Positions 39,923 to 52,800 of a stretch of DNA of 64,000 bases are shown here, in pieces. The DNA is taken from positions 3,226,001 through 3,290,000 of the forward strand of contig CM076264.1 in assembly GCA_038380795.1 (NCBI GenBank), read 5' to 3'. The translations under genes were made by a program, and so were the position numbers. The notes under the pieces were generated by a model that was not told the origin of the DNA, searched no databases, and saw only the letters and a program-made list of their open reading frames with translations. This DNA comes from Pyrocephalus nanus. Taxonomy: Eukaryota > Chordata > Aves > Passeriformes > Tyrannidae. Within the stretch, counting starts at the first letter, position 1; each line of letters opens with the position of its first letter.

Positions 39923-42149
39923 CTACTTGCAACTTATTTAGTGGATTTAATTATCACCTCGACAGAAGGCAGAGACACTATTACACCCAGCCAGGGGGGA
40001 ACCAGAGGGGAAAGTAGTCACTTTATTGTGATGGAAGAGAAGTAGGTCAATGAAAAATATATGTATAATTTACTAGAGCACTTCTCTGTGTGTGTGTGTG
40101 TATATGTATTTGATTAGTGGACTAAAGGTGACATTGATTGTTGAAGCTTAGAACATCATACTTCAGTTATCTGAGTGATGCTTTGTTTCCTTCTCACATT
40201 TTTTCATGGTGTGCTTATTCTCTGCTCTCATGCTGATTTGAATCTTTAGCTTCCCTCAGCTTGGTTATTACTTTTGTTACTCTGCCTTATTGAGAAAACA
40301 CTATTGTGCATGAATTTCAATTTATTAGGCCTTTCTGTAATAAATTGCCACTGTAGCTATTTGCTTCTATTAAAATAATTGATTTATACTAGCACTTTAA
40401 TTTGGTATTTTTCAAACTATGGGGTATCTCTATAATATGCATTTGTACTTTTCTTTCATAAAGAAGTAGCTGTTTAGGTGAAAAAGGAAAAGAATTCCCA
40501 TTTTCTTGGGATCCTTGGTAGTGCTTTATTCACATGACACGACTTGCTACTCTTAGGATGCGTGTGGGGAAAAGCAATGGAATGACAATGGAAAGAAGAG
40601 ATAATAGATATAGCAAAAAGTTAGGCTGTTGTTAGTCTGGGAATGAACAATCTTCTCAGGAGAAAGTATTCCACTGAACCCAGAAAATCAACTTAAGCTG
40701 TCCTTAACACCCTTTTCTTGTGTATTTGTGTTGCTTTCTCTCCTCCTTCTGTTTCATTATTCATGTTATCCACTATTTTCCCAGCTGTAAACTGGACACT
40801 GAATTACAGTCTAACATAGTAATACCTACCATTGCAACAAAAATAGGAGAGGAATGTAATGGAGGGACCTGAAGTTGTTAGTCCATGCAAAAAATTGCTG
40901 GTCTGTGAGAGCCCCAGAACATCTCATTTCTCTTCCCCAGCCCTGATCACAGCACAGCCTTCAAAAAAGTGCCAGATATAAAACTTAGGGGAAAACCCCC
41001 AGAAGGCATGATGGCAATATCCCACAAGATCACAGGAGAAAAGCTGGATGTATTAGTGCCCTATATCACAAATCAAAACAAACCAACCAAAACAAAATCA
41101 GCTTTCTTTTCTCTAAAGCACCAGATATAGTATATTGTACCTTTCCTGCTGTGATCTTAAAACCTTTAGGTGTGACTTGCCCATCTAATTTGCTTATTTT
41201 TTGCATAATTTCTTCTTTCACAGTGTTTTTCAGCACAAGTCAGTTCTGCTTCTGAGTGACACCACTCTAAATGGGATTCCATTGTAATCTGCATTGTTCT
41301 GTTCCAGTTTACCAGTTCTTAGGACTAAAAGAAATTCCCGTTCCAAACTGACTGTTAACTCGAATTCCCCAACATTTGCTTTCTTGAGACTGAATACCTT
41401 TGTACTGCTGTGCTGTATTGATTCATTCCCAGCAGTACTAAATCCAACTAGTTCCTGATTTCTGTGCTTCTGATTTCCTGCCTAAATTCTTTATAGTTAT
41501 TCCCTGCAGGTCAAAAGAATAATTTCTCCTTCCACTTCAAAGGTTAACCAATATAAGCTAAGGGAACTAAAATGTTAGATTACTAGTAATTTCTAAATGT
41601 GATTTCCCATAAATCAATATACTCATCTTTTAAATACCTTAAAAAAAGATTATAAAGCATGGTTGGTTTGGCTTTTTTTTTTTTTTCAGTATCTCTTGAG
41701 GGAGCTACAATAATTACTCACAGTCTTTCTCCCTTGTTTGCTACCACTAATGAAATCCACATATAAGTTTGACACATTAAATCCTTAAAGGTTTAAAAGC
41801 TGCTTCTTTTTTATTTATCAAAATCAGAAGACTCCACACTGCAGCGAACAACCATCCAAAATGTTCTTACATTTCTGTAAATTCCTCTAATTTGCAGCAA
41901 CAGTGAAAGGACAGCTGTTAATAAGCAATTTGCTGGAGGTTTAGGAAGAGCTGCTGTGGCCAGTGGGGCCTTTCAGGGGAGCCATTCTCTGTCCTGAGTC
42001 TGAATCATTCTCTCTGCCAGGCAAGCACCAGAACTGCAGCCAGATTCAAGGAAGCGGCAGTATGGTGGATTTGCACCTAATGATATTTTTGTTTGCTTTC
42101 CTGTTCCTTTCTTAGTAATTGCTGATGTTCTCATCTCTGGTTTTGCACT
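39923..42149 (-). other. Intron-like non-coding stretch
   Basis: About 2.2 kb of AT-rich sequence with a (TG)n/(TA)n tract at 40087-40108 and a T run at 41672-41686. I see no exon or recognisable element until the LINE begins. Confidence 0.5.
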
Positions 42150-43114
42150 CCTGGGTGTTGGATTTATGTTTTCACAGCACTATCTACCCTGACCTTAACA
42201 TCCTGCTCCTACATATTAGTGGTTGGCTTATCACCGTGCAGCTAAAATTATTTTTCCCCTTGTGCATCATTTTACAGCTATCCTTCCTGAATTTCATCTG
42301 CCATTATCTCACTCTCTTCCTTGGCTGCAAGGTTTTGCTGCACTTCTTCACAGTCAGTTCCTATCTTTGCCACCATGAATTACAGTAGCACCCTAAAAGT
42401 TTGTCATCACACTCTTCTCTCCTTTTCCCAGATAACTTAAAAACATGCTCAGCACCAGGGTCTCTCATAAATCCTGTAAGACTCTGCTGAGTATCTCTCT
42501 TCTGGGAGAGAAATGGCTTTTACACTAACCTTCAGTATCTTCCTTTTCCATCAGCTATTTTATTCATGTGAGGTCCTTCCTTCTCATGACTGCTCAGCCT
42601 ATTTGAAAACACCTGAAAAATATTCTTGAAGGAGGCCTTTCGGAAATCCATGGATGTTGTGTTAACCTCACCTCTCACACAGGATGTGATTATTGGCTAC
42701 AAATGCAGCCAATGGATTTTTAATACATCCTTGCCTTTTTATAAGCTGGGTTGATTCCTCTGTAATAGATCCTATTTATTGTGGCTTTGCTAATTCTGGG
42801 TGCAGTGTTTTAGTTGTTTGCTTGTTTGTTTTTTATAGTTTCCAATAATTTCCCTGGAGCAGATTTCAGAATAATTTGTTAGTAAATTAGGAGAAATTTT
42901 CCATAACCTTATTTTTAAAAGTCTTTCTAGTCACCTTCCAGCCCTCTGCTAACAAGGTGGCTTTGCATGACACTTTACCATGCATCGATACCTCTGTTAT
43001 TTCATTTTTAATCTCTAAGTGCAGACCATCTGCATATAGTGTCTTGATTGTTGCCCATGCTGCCATAAACTTTAGATCTGACATGTTGATTTGATGCAGG
43101 TCCTCTGACACTCC
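42150..43114 (-). mobile_element. Ancient CR1/L3-like LINE, antisense, reverse-transcriptase region
   Basis: The plus strand carries a series of landmarks of an amniote CR1/L3-like LINE read antisense: 'ttttcacagcactatctacc', 'ctgaatttcatctgccatt', 'tgaggtccttccttctcatg', 'ggcctttcggaaatccatgg', 'gctgggttgattcctctgta' and 'caccttccagccctctgcta'. On the minus strand the last part is an open frame of about 74 codons in which DGLHLEIKNEITE and EGWKVTRKTFKNK line up with the conserved CR1 reverse-transcriptase block (DGIHPRVLKEL... and EDWR...PIFKK). The copy is heavily diverged, with frame breaks between these segments, and is certainly inactive. The right edge is uncertain. Confidence 0.75.
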
Positions 43115-46053
43115 CTGTGGCAGGTATGAAATTATAACTTTTCATTTGGACTCAATTCAAAATGAATGGAATGAATCAAGAAACTAATTTCTATTTCTTT
43201 ATAAAAAAAGGTTAGTAAAACAGATGTATTATTTCATATTCAAGCAAGTTTTATCTCCCAGCTCCTCCAGAGAGGTAAACAAGCTACTGATACCAAGATG
43301 TGAATAGGACAATTTAAAGAAAATTGTATCAAAAATGATAGAAAACACTTTCTTCTTAAGAGAAATTACAGATTCAAATAAGCTTTTCCTATCACTTCTA
43401 TGGAGGAAAAACTCAAGTGCTCCAAAGGGTTGATGCATTTTATTTAGAGAGCCTTGTGACCGGTAGCAAATTGTAATTCCCAGGCTTTAAAGTTTGCAGT
43501 GCTTTCCTTTTTTCTAAAGCATGTGCAACATGTAACTAAATCCAAGATGACACCCTTGGATGCAAATACATCCTGCAAAATCGGAGTGTTGTGCTGGAGG
43601 AAATTAGGTAAACAGTCATTCCAGCCATACAGCAAAGTAATGGAAAATGTTCTTCCTGCTAATTTACACATGCAAATTAGATGGGGTTCTTGTATCAATA
43701 AATCAATACAGCCTAATGAATTCCATGGGTGGAATTCCAATACGAGCGACTGCAAGCGGGGTTTGTTTGGAACAAAACAGTCTGTACCTTACTTGTGGTG
43801 GTGGATTGAATTCCTGTCCTGAAACACAGTGTGGTCATTCAGGGGGCAGGGCTGGTATCACCAGACTCCCTCAGCCTTAGAGTAAACCCTGTAGTCCCCA
43901 CCATTCTTATTTTCCCCTGTTCCTCTCTGCCCTGAGCCATCCCATCAGTTTTCCCAGGCCATGGCTATCCCAGCCAGCACCGCTGGCATTTTCTCCACGT
44001 GTCTGTACATCATAACTCACTTTGCTGCTTCACCCTTCCCTTCCTTCAGTACCTGCCTGCCATGGATGGCTGCAGGCAGTGTGGAGTTGTCACTCACATC
44101 CTTTCCCTTTTTCTGCCATCAGTGAACTCAGGTTTACAAACCTGAATCATTGTCCCTTCGGAAATCATTCTAATGACAAAGACTTAGTGGAGGTATAATT
44201 TTCCAGACTTTATCTAATTTAAGAGAGAAATATCCACACAACTAATTTTAATTGTCCTAGTTAACACTCACCACCCTGCCATCAGCCTAAGTGATGTGCA
44301 GGAAAATATTTAAAATATCTTAATATTAAGCATCCGTGCCTATATTCAAGTTTGTGCTTCAAAAACTGCTGTACTGATCACTCCAAACATAAAGTGATGT
44401 ACTCCTTGTTTGGGGAGAAAGTCATATTGACATTTTATGTGGTTTATATAATAGACTGCACTTAGAAAAAATTGAACAAGATTTGTTCCTTTAGTGGGTA
44501 ATAGAGCTTTCTTTGTCTGGCTGCTTTTAGTGACACAGAAAGTAAGCTCAGGTCATGTCAGCTGGTATCCTTCCCCAATAATGCAGGATATATTGATCTA
44601 CTATATGAAAAACATTATCTACAAAGAGATGGTTTAAATTACAGGTGCCCTGAGTTAAATTAGCAGTGATTTTTTTTTTGTTATAATTTTTTTCCTTGAG
44701 AATTGCAATTTACCCAAATTGTATCACCCAAAGTGTTTTACAACTATATGGTGTGTAGATATGATGCCCAACAAAAATCTGGATCTTATCTCTGTTGCCA
44801 TTCTGTAAAATATTTTCTTTTACAGTATTTAGGTATTAATGTGTCATTTCACTTCTAGAATACTGGTCAAAACTAAAAATGCTGTAATGTTTACTAGAAG
44901 ACTGACATCAAGTTCTTAGTTTTCTCTTACCAGTGAGTTAGCCTAGCTCTTTTAAGTGCTATCTAATACACCTTATTCTGTATTCATTGAAACCTGGGAT
45001 GATTCAGCCCACTTCTACATGCAAAATAGATTAAAAATTTCAATCTAAACTTTCCCTCTTGTACTTCAGCCAAGTTACATTGCAGCTCCTCTAGTTCCAT
45101 GGGAGTCACCGTGGGCATTCCCTGCCCAGAGTACCAAATGCCACTGTTTCACTCATTTTTATTGATGTGTCTGCAATTTAGATTTCTGCATATTCTGGTC
45201 ACCTCTACCAATACAGACATTTTTAGATCAATATGTTTGTGATATTCCACTCTCTGTGTGCAGGGCACATCATTCCCATAATGACTTGGATTGCCTCATC
45301 TGCTTTTTTTTTTGGTTTTCAGGTCACCTCATTGGACTAGAGTGCAAGTGAATTCAAACCCCACATGGCCCCAAAGTAAGTACCTAAATGTATCATCCCC
45401 TGAAATGGTGGTGTATGGATTGTCTCTAAAGAGTAATTTGCTTGGGATTTTGAAATCCTTTTTTTTTTTTTTTTTTTAAATTCAGTATTTTATGCTATTT
45501 ATCTGTCTCGGTCTGGTTTTTAAACTTGAAATTACCACTCACCCTTGAAATCACCCTGACAGCTGTTGAAAAGTGCAAACTTCATCAGCATCACACTAAA
45601 ATTGATTTTACAGGCTGATACTCATGAAGACTTTTTTAATTGCTTACAAAGACAGCATTCTCTCCCAGGCTGAAAGATGAGGGAAGATGATAGCACTTGG
45701 CCCAAAAATATAAACACCAAAAAAAAAAAAAAAAGACAATGATTTCTTTAAAATCTCAAAAGAAAACTGAACTAGCAACTGACCTCATGAAAAATGTTGC
45801 AATGGGCAAATCTGACCCTTAAATCATGGAAGTGAAAGAAGTAGACTGGCTTATATTTGTCCAAAGAAATTCGTGTTGCATGGGAGATTTTCATGGTCCA
45901 TGTAGCCCTTTCTTGTCCTCTAAATATTTTGGACACTTAAAGAAAGGATGCATCAGTGCTCATCTTTCCTTAAAATCAGATTTATTGAGTCTTTTAGTTA
46001 CGCAATAGCCCAGGATCATCTTCTGTGTGATTCAAATATCACAGTGCATTTTC
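43115..46053 (-). other. Intron-like stretch with one weak exon candidate
   Basis: About 2.9 kb, AT-rich, with a T19 run at 45459-45477 and an A run at 45719-45734. The only coding-like island is the one listed at 43444-43593. Confidence 0.5.
43444..43593 (-). CDS. Weak candidate terminal exon, 49 codons plus stop
   Basis: A very good acceptor (tttacctaatttcctccag before CACAAC) opens a 49-codon frame starting HNTPILQDVFASKGVILDL and ending ATGHKAL, then TAA. The stop overlaps an AATAAA (TAAATAAA, 43438-43446), giving a ready-made poly(A) signal but no room for a normal 3' untranslated region. The frame also stays open upstream of the acceptor. It could be an alternative last exon, part of a longer internal exon starting near 43650, or chance. 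No phase link to neighbours can be fixed. Confidence 0.22.
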   Translation of the reverse strand, partial: HNTPILQDVFASKGVILDLVTCCTCFRKKESTANFKAWELQFATGHKAL

Positions 46054-46059
46054 TTTATT
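46054..46059 (-). promoter_or_regulatory. Candidate poly(A) signal AATAAA
   Basis: AATAAA on the minus strand (plus reads tttatt), 132 bases beyond the stop of the exon at 46191-46279. The distance is suitable for a short 3' untranslated region of a truncated isoform. Confidence 0.35.
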
Positions 46060-46190
46060 GGTGATATCCTCGACATTATTTGCCAAGAAGTTGGTGAGGT
46101 GTTTTCAGCTGTCCGCCCTGTGCTTTAAAAGTTGAAAGGATAGGTTGGAACAAAGATACTCTTGATCAGTAAAATGTCTGCTCAGGATTA

Positions 46191-46279
46191 TTATTTCCCA
46201 GTTTCTGAAAGCTGAGGCAGACAGGTGTCCATCCATTGCTGCAGTCTCTGGAAAAATCCAGTGAGGTGCCATTTGAAAT
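46191..46279 (-). CDS. Candidate exon ending in stop (short-isoform terminus?)
   Basis: Acceptor catctacagctgcag, entered in phase 1 from 46786-46876 (CAC A|AT makes Asn). It encodes FKWHLTGFFQRLQQWMDTCL then PQLSETGK and TAA. The sequence is strongly protein-like. No GT or GC donor exists before the stop: the last codons read GAA ACT GGG AAA TAA. Either the exon is terminal (AATAAA follows at 46054) or the normal donor is missing here; the bases ACTGGGAAAT differ by one from a fair donor, which I note but cannot interpret without other species. The protein family is not recognised. Confidence 0.5.
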
Positions 46280-46785
46280 CTGCAGCTGTAGATGAGCATT
46301 ATGAGAGACATCCACTAAATTCTACTTAATTAAATTTAAGCAAGTGTTTCAAGAGGAAGATGAGAAAGGAGAGGGATAGCTGAGGTGAAAAGGGAAATAG
46401 CCTCAACTGTTATAAATCACCTGAATGCCATTGCCTGCCCCTGCAGTTTGTCAGAATTCGATTTACAAGAAGAAAAGCGACAGACAGCAAAAGAGGCATT
46501 CTGAAATGTCTGTGAGGCATCCTGGGGAAAGTCGTGTGTTTTCACGAGCTTTAAGGTTTCTGTGAGGTTTGAGACTATTTTCTGAAGTCATTTCAACTCC
46601 AGGGTGATGTTAAGAGGCCGATTGTGGGAGGGAGGATGGCACTGAAGGTTGCACTGTGTGCATCTGCACAGTCTCGAGCGAGGCTTAGGTTGTTTTCCTC
46701 CTCTATTCCCAGCTGGCTCCATGTGCATTCTCAGCTGAGTAGCCTGCTTGATTATAGACTTTATGATTAAATGGCTGAGCCTTAC

Positions 46786-46876
46786 TGTGAAGGTTATTTT
46801 GTATTTTTGTGGCTGGCACTAGCAAACGGTGTGTCCCCTGCAGTGGCACTGAAGGCTGGAGCATTATTTTAAATGC
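46786..46876 (-). CDS. Candidate coding exon, 30 codons
   Basis: Acceptor ggatccatcctcag before GCATTT, donor TTCACA|gtaagg, entry phase 0, exit phase 1. The product begins AFKIMLQPSVPLQGTHRLLV and ends ATKIQNNLH. Entry fits the phase 0 exit of 54421-54503 and exit fits 46191-46279. A second acceptor 18 bases further in (aatgctccag) would also keep phase 0. Confidence 0.5.
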
Positions 46877-49800
46877 CTGAGGATGGATCCTGCAGTGCAG
46901 CTCCATCACAGAGCGGAAAAGCCGTGGAAACCCCCATGCACTGCATTAAAGCAGCACAGGGACAGCTCTCACTTACTCTTAACTTTTCCAAGGGGAAGAA
47001 TATGGAAAACACAGCCAAATATTAATGTAGTAATGCACAGTGCTTTACCAGGATAAAACTCTACACTCTTGGGAGTTTTTCCACAGGAGGAAGTGCTGAA
47101 AACACACATTTATTAAATGGCTTGTTTCTGGGGACACACACAAGCCCTGCTTCAGCACCCTCCTGAGCCTGAAAAAATGTAATCTTACTTTTTCTTTTCA
47201 CCTTTTATCATCACTAGCCTAAAAGATACTCTCAGTCTGGAGTGCTGAGAAATGAATGATAACATTTTCACTTTTTTTCTCCTCATGCTTCTCCACTCCA
47301 AACACCCCCTACTGCGATGGATTGAAAGTCTGACATCCCATTTCCTACTTAAGGACTTGCGTGTCCTCCTGGGTAAATAAAGACAAAGATACTGAGGGAG
47401 GTTGTTGATACCTCTGTAAACTCAGGTGTGTCACAGAGCAGTGTATCCATTCCAGCTGAAATAACTGGAGGATGGAATCACAGCTGGGAGGAACACACTG
47501 TGGAAAAAGAGAGGTTAGAAATTTAGATATTATTGGTAGTGAGAAGGCAAGTGGCTGAAATCTGGTGAGAATTCCTTGTTAATAACTAAGTATTAAGGAA
47601 GTGTTCCCGATGAAGAGTGAAAAGCAATAGAAATTACAGTAGGACAGAAGGGCCACTTGGGATTCTTTTAACAGTGACTGAAAGGAATTGAGGCACAATT
47701 ACTGTTACAGGGGACTCTTGTCTGTAGGTTGCCTTAATTACTATTCATTGCTACTCAACGGAGCTTTAGGAGAGCGTAAAAAATCATAGTTGACTTGATT
47801 TACCTAATTTTTCAAAGCATTCATTTAAATCATTTCACCACTCTAGTCCACATCTTAAACTGGGGTTGGTCTTGTTCTTCAGCTCTCTCTTTATGCATGA
47901 ACACCACTTACATACCATTTTTAACAAAATGGTGCTAAAATTAACACACTGCAGTGTTCTAGCAAAGCACACATTAACTCTGCAGATGCTGCTGATTGAG
48001 GTTGGTATTCTTTGGGTGTTATTTCAGTTCCTGCTCCCAATTGGAAGTAACACAAAAATCTCTTTTTATTGTGTACCTAAGAGCAAGTTATTAATCTGTG
48101 TATGTATCTATTTTCTTCTTTCTAAAGAAAAAGAAAGATCATCATCGTCATCATCTTGTTATTCATCTGAAAGTCAGTGTTCATTAAGTTAGGTAACACC
48201 AGATTAAGGATATGGGGCATTTGGTTCATCTGGATATTTTCTGTTTTGGTGTGTTCATTTTTTTTTCCCCAAACCTATTATTTTTAAACAAGTGGGTGAA
48301 TGGGGAAAAAACGTTCCTGGAAAGAACCATAAGAATATTTAAAAAAAATAAAATGAAATATAAACCCCCATATATTTTAAATATACCAAAAAACCCTTGA
48401 AAGATATTTTCAAGTAGGTGTTATAAAAGGCATATAGGTGACATTTGGAGAAAATACATGGAAAGAACCGAAATCCAACTGTGAGTGAATGTTGGATCCT
48501 GATAGCATCTACCCTTTCACTGTATCAATAACTATGGAATATATTATTTTTTCTCCATTTCAGTTATTTCTTATTTTCTCCACTACAATCTGCTACCTTG
48601 TCTCATATTTGTTAAAATAAAGATGACATTAAGCATTGTAGCTATCGCTGGTTGGCTGCCTGGCTGGCCAAAGCTTTTCATTTTATTTCAAATCCCTTCT
48701 GTGGAAAGTATTGAATTTCTCTCTTTTGATCCAAACATATACAAATATAGTTTTCTTTATTAAAACTGTAATTATTTCATATAATGTGAGGGTAAATGAA
48801 ATCTATACCTTCCTTGTACAGCTCAGATTCTCCTGCAAATAAAACAATTATTATAGATACTGATTCTCATTTTCAGTTTGAAAAGGAAAAAGAAGTAAGC
48901 CAGTGATGTTTTGCTATTGCTGCTGACAGAATAAAAACAGCTGGGTTAGGTACAATCTCCATGATGTAACCAAATATATTGGAGTGGGAGAGACCAGCCA
49001 AGAAAAAATAGTTAACCTGAGGGAGAATAGCACTGGATTAAAATCTAGATAAAAAGGAAAAAACCTAAAAACCTTAGGTTAGCCATTTTATTTCCATCCA
49101 TAAAATATAGCCCCACAATGTTTATTTTTACCTCAGCACAACAGATTTTTATCTTTCCTCAACCAGCAGTAAAATGCAGAGCTCAAAAAAAAAAAAATAC
49201 AAGTTGTGTTTTTGTCCTTGAGGACACTTTCCTGAGCACAGATAATAGTTGCTTCTTTACATTGGACATAAACTTTACATTGCACGTTACTTTTCCTTCT
49301 TTCTCTGGGCACTGGACTTTTTAAATCTATATACACTGAATTCTGGTTTTGACCCTACATTTTAATGTTTTATGCTGAGGATGGGGAGTACAAAGAGAAT
49401 GTAAAAGAAGCAGACATAGAAAATTAATTTAGTAGCAGAAAGACATATTCCATTGAGAAAGCTGTGTTAAGATGACATGGTTTGCATAATGAAGTGCTGA
49501 AAAGTCATGAACTATGAAATTCAACATCTCAGACAATTCTTATTCTTTTTTCATGTATCTGTTACTGTTAAGTTTTTCATTATGCAATTTTATATGTTAA
49601 AAATGCACGAGTTTTAATGAGAATTTTTGCTGTACATGTATAGACCTTGTAGATCAAACTATTGACAGAGCAGCAAAGCAAAAGAGAAAAATAGGGTGTG
49701 ATTACAAAGCACCTTTTCTCTTTGTTATAAATACATATTTAAATGCTTTAACCACAGATTCATTTAGGTAACTGAATGTATAAAATAGAGCACTTTGGAA

Positions 49801-52800
49801 GCAGTGCCATTGACAGTGCTATGTATTTAATGCCCTGCTCATCCATTTGTTCTGCTCTTACCATCATTGCTTCTTTTCTGAAGTCTCCCTATGACTTTGG
49901 GGTGTAGTGGTGGCTGTTTCTGTCTCCATTTGGAGCTGCTCCAGCTTTATCGTCACTGCCTGTGACAGACACCCTCTTTCAAACCTGCCTTCAAACCATC
50001 TGGACCTTCTCATTTGCTGATGCCCCAGCGCTGCATTCATGGCTACTGTCACAAAGCCTGAAAACCAGGGGAGAACAGATCTCAAAGTTTTCTTGAAGTT
50101 TACAGCAGGAATAAAAATATTCCTTCGGCCTTTCTCATGCAGGAAGGGTGGGTGCATAACCAGCAGTGGCTGTTCACTGTGGGCTTTAATTTCAAACACC
50201 ACTTCCCTTCAGCACTTTCTGGAGCATCGCAGTGATCTTGGCCTACAAAGTAGCTTTGTTATTCTGATGGAGCATCGAGCCCTTAGCCATTCTCACTTGT
50301 TTTGCCTCAGATGTTCTGTAAGAGTTTAAAAGATCTTATTCTATGTCTAGTTTTGTTCTTATGTGAGCCACGTATTTCTGAGCCTAAGAGCACTTGCCTG
50401 ACAGCCTTTCATAAAACAGTCCTGAATTCACAAGAAGAGATTCACCATGAACAGGGCTGTTCTTTTTTGCTGTGGTCCTGGCAATTTATTTTTTTATTGT
50501 CCTGTGGAGCAGCTTATATATATAAAAAAAAAACAAGGCTGAACCAAAGTTTTCCTATAGAAGCATAGACCAGTAGTGGAAGCACTTTTCTGGAACAGAG
50601 GTACTGTGGCTAAAATGATTTAAAATAATGACTAGTGATTCATTATTTCTGGGAAATCATGTGAGCCATCTTATAAACCTGGACTTCACTCTACTGTGAG
50701 AGTGGCACAGCAACCCCTTTTCCTCGGGGGAAACTGCTGGCAATCCAGCAAAGATGCTTCCAGTGTAACTGTCACTGCTCTTAAGTCTGGATGTCAGCCA
50801 AGGTGGGGGTTTACGCTGTCATGCTCTTCACTCTTACCTGACTTGTGCCATCTCCCAAATAGTCCTAGAACAGGGTCCATCATCAGGCTTTGTGTTAATG
50901 GAATGGTGCACAAATAACTCACTCCCACAGTATTCCGTGGTCTGACAAAACTCAGGGATTTTCAGTGCCAGGCAACAGAGTAGATCTCCACTCAGTCAGT
51001 GACTGGTGAGGAAAGTGTTGCTTCAGCTCTAATTAGTCCAGTCTTCGCTAAATTGACCACAGGCTTTCAGTGACTGATGTTTACTGATGCTGACATTCAC
51101 ACCTCTGTTGGTTTGCAGTAAAGACAGCCCCATCAGAATCAGACTGAGAGAGGGGCTCACGGGCTAAAAGCTTGTCCTTTCTCCCAATTACATCAGCTGA
51201 TCTAGGAAAGTGTATTACTGTTCCCTGCAAATCTTGTTTCATTTGGAAAAAAACCTGTTAAAAACAGTAATAGAAGCACAAAGGGGATTTTGTAGGACCC
51301 TTAATCATTGCAGCCAGAATTCTTTCTGAGATATCCTGCTGTTCTTTTTTTTTTTTTTTTTCCCCAGCTACTGAACAATATATTTTGACAATAAAAGTTT
51401 TGTGCACAGGAATACATATTTATCTGCAAATTTAACAAGATGTGAATATATATCCTCTTGCTGCAGGCCAAAGTAAATTTGTAGGTTATTGCATGAGATT
51501 TTGTTTCTGTGTGTGTAAAATGTTTGGTATTAACTACTAGGCAATTTTCTTTCTTTTCTTGGCTGTAAAATCTCATAACAGGAAAAAAATGCAACATTAA
51601 TAATACCGCAACAAAGGGAATCATATTTATGACTGGGGGAGAACACTGGCTAACTCCCTGGAAGGTAACATTTTACAGTTTATGTTGACAAGTAAATCTT
51701 TATTTATGACTTGGATCACAGAACACCAAGGAAGTCATCAATAAGGGATCCTATAATGGTGTGGAAGAAAAATTCTTCATAAACAACATTTTGCAAACTT
51801 AGTTTAACTGGATGATGCCTTGTTAATTTTTGTAATGGATGGTGACATTGGCATGAATAAGATTTATTACGTTAGTCAAATGGAAGTGCATGTGCTGAAT
51901 GCACAAGTTGAACCATCAGTACCTGCACAATAAACCTAATTAAATGGTGTGTCATCAAAGATGATTTAAATGAAAAGATAATGAAGCAAATCACAGAAAA
52001 AGTGTTCAACAAAATTTATTCTGAAAGAACAGGAAAGGTTATTATAATGAGAGAAGTAGTCCTCCATGTTAATCATCTTTTCCAAACTGTCTCATTAAAA
52101 TTGCAAGCTTAAGAAAAGTCATGGAAACTCAGTTTATCATTTGGGGCAAAAGGCAAAGTTTTGCCACCACTGTTTGCAGAAATAACAAGTATTTTTACTG
52201 ATGAATTTTGAGGGAGAGATTCAGGTATACATAGAAATTTACGGCTTATAGCTCTTTCTGTTTGTGTCTGAACTGGATCCTAGTTCTCTCCCCTATGAAA
52301 CTTTCCAGTAGAATTTCTCTCCTCTCTGAAGGTTTCCAATAGAATTTAGTGCAATATGTTGCAGATAAAAGTGTTGAAAAGTTTGTATCACTGATTAGGA
52401 AAGTATTATTTTTATTGAGACACTTGCCGATATTTCATTCACGGTAGTCACAAGCTGTGAAAGTAAAGGCTGCTAACAACAAAAAGAGAAAAGAAAGAAT
52501 TGGAGGTCACTTCTGAGCAAAGAAAGTCTTCTGTTTTTCACCTTTCTCCGTGTTGTTTTCTCAGTGAAAGAGACATTTGGCAATGAAGGGACTCTCACCA
52601 GGCTCTGTATTGCAGGTGCTTAATTGCACAGGGCAATCACTTGCCTGTGAAAGAAGATGCTAAATGGCACTGGAGCTTCAGTGGGTTTCTCCAAATGCAA
52701 AATAAAATGTATTATTAGGCTCCAAGGGAGCTAAAAGTGCTTTCTGCAGGAAATTTGTAGTGACCTTCCCCTAAGTGAAGGTTGCCATGTAAGCTATTCC

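Noticed and set aside
42119..42388. 89-codon plus-strand frame rich in hydrophobic residues, resembling a membrane protein
   Set aside because: It is the wrong strand of the ancient LINE; the hydrophobic look comes from its T-rich complement.
42935..43114. Minus-strand island with good splice sites, 60 codons, phase 0 at both ends
   Set aside because: The peptide lines up with the CR1 reverse-transcriptase block and the DNA continues the antisense LINE landmarks to its left, so it is repeat-derived.
49864..50202. 112-codon minus-strand frame with strong acceptor ctcccctggttttcag inside
   Set aside because: The phases do not fit either neighbouring exon, and the junction between 54421-54503 and 46786-46876 is already in frame without it.
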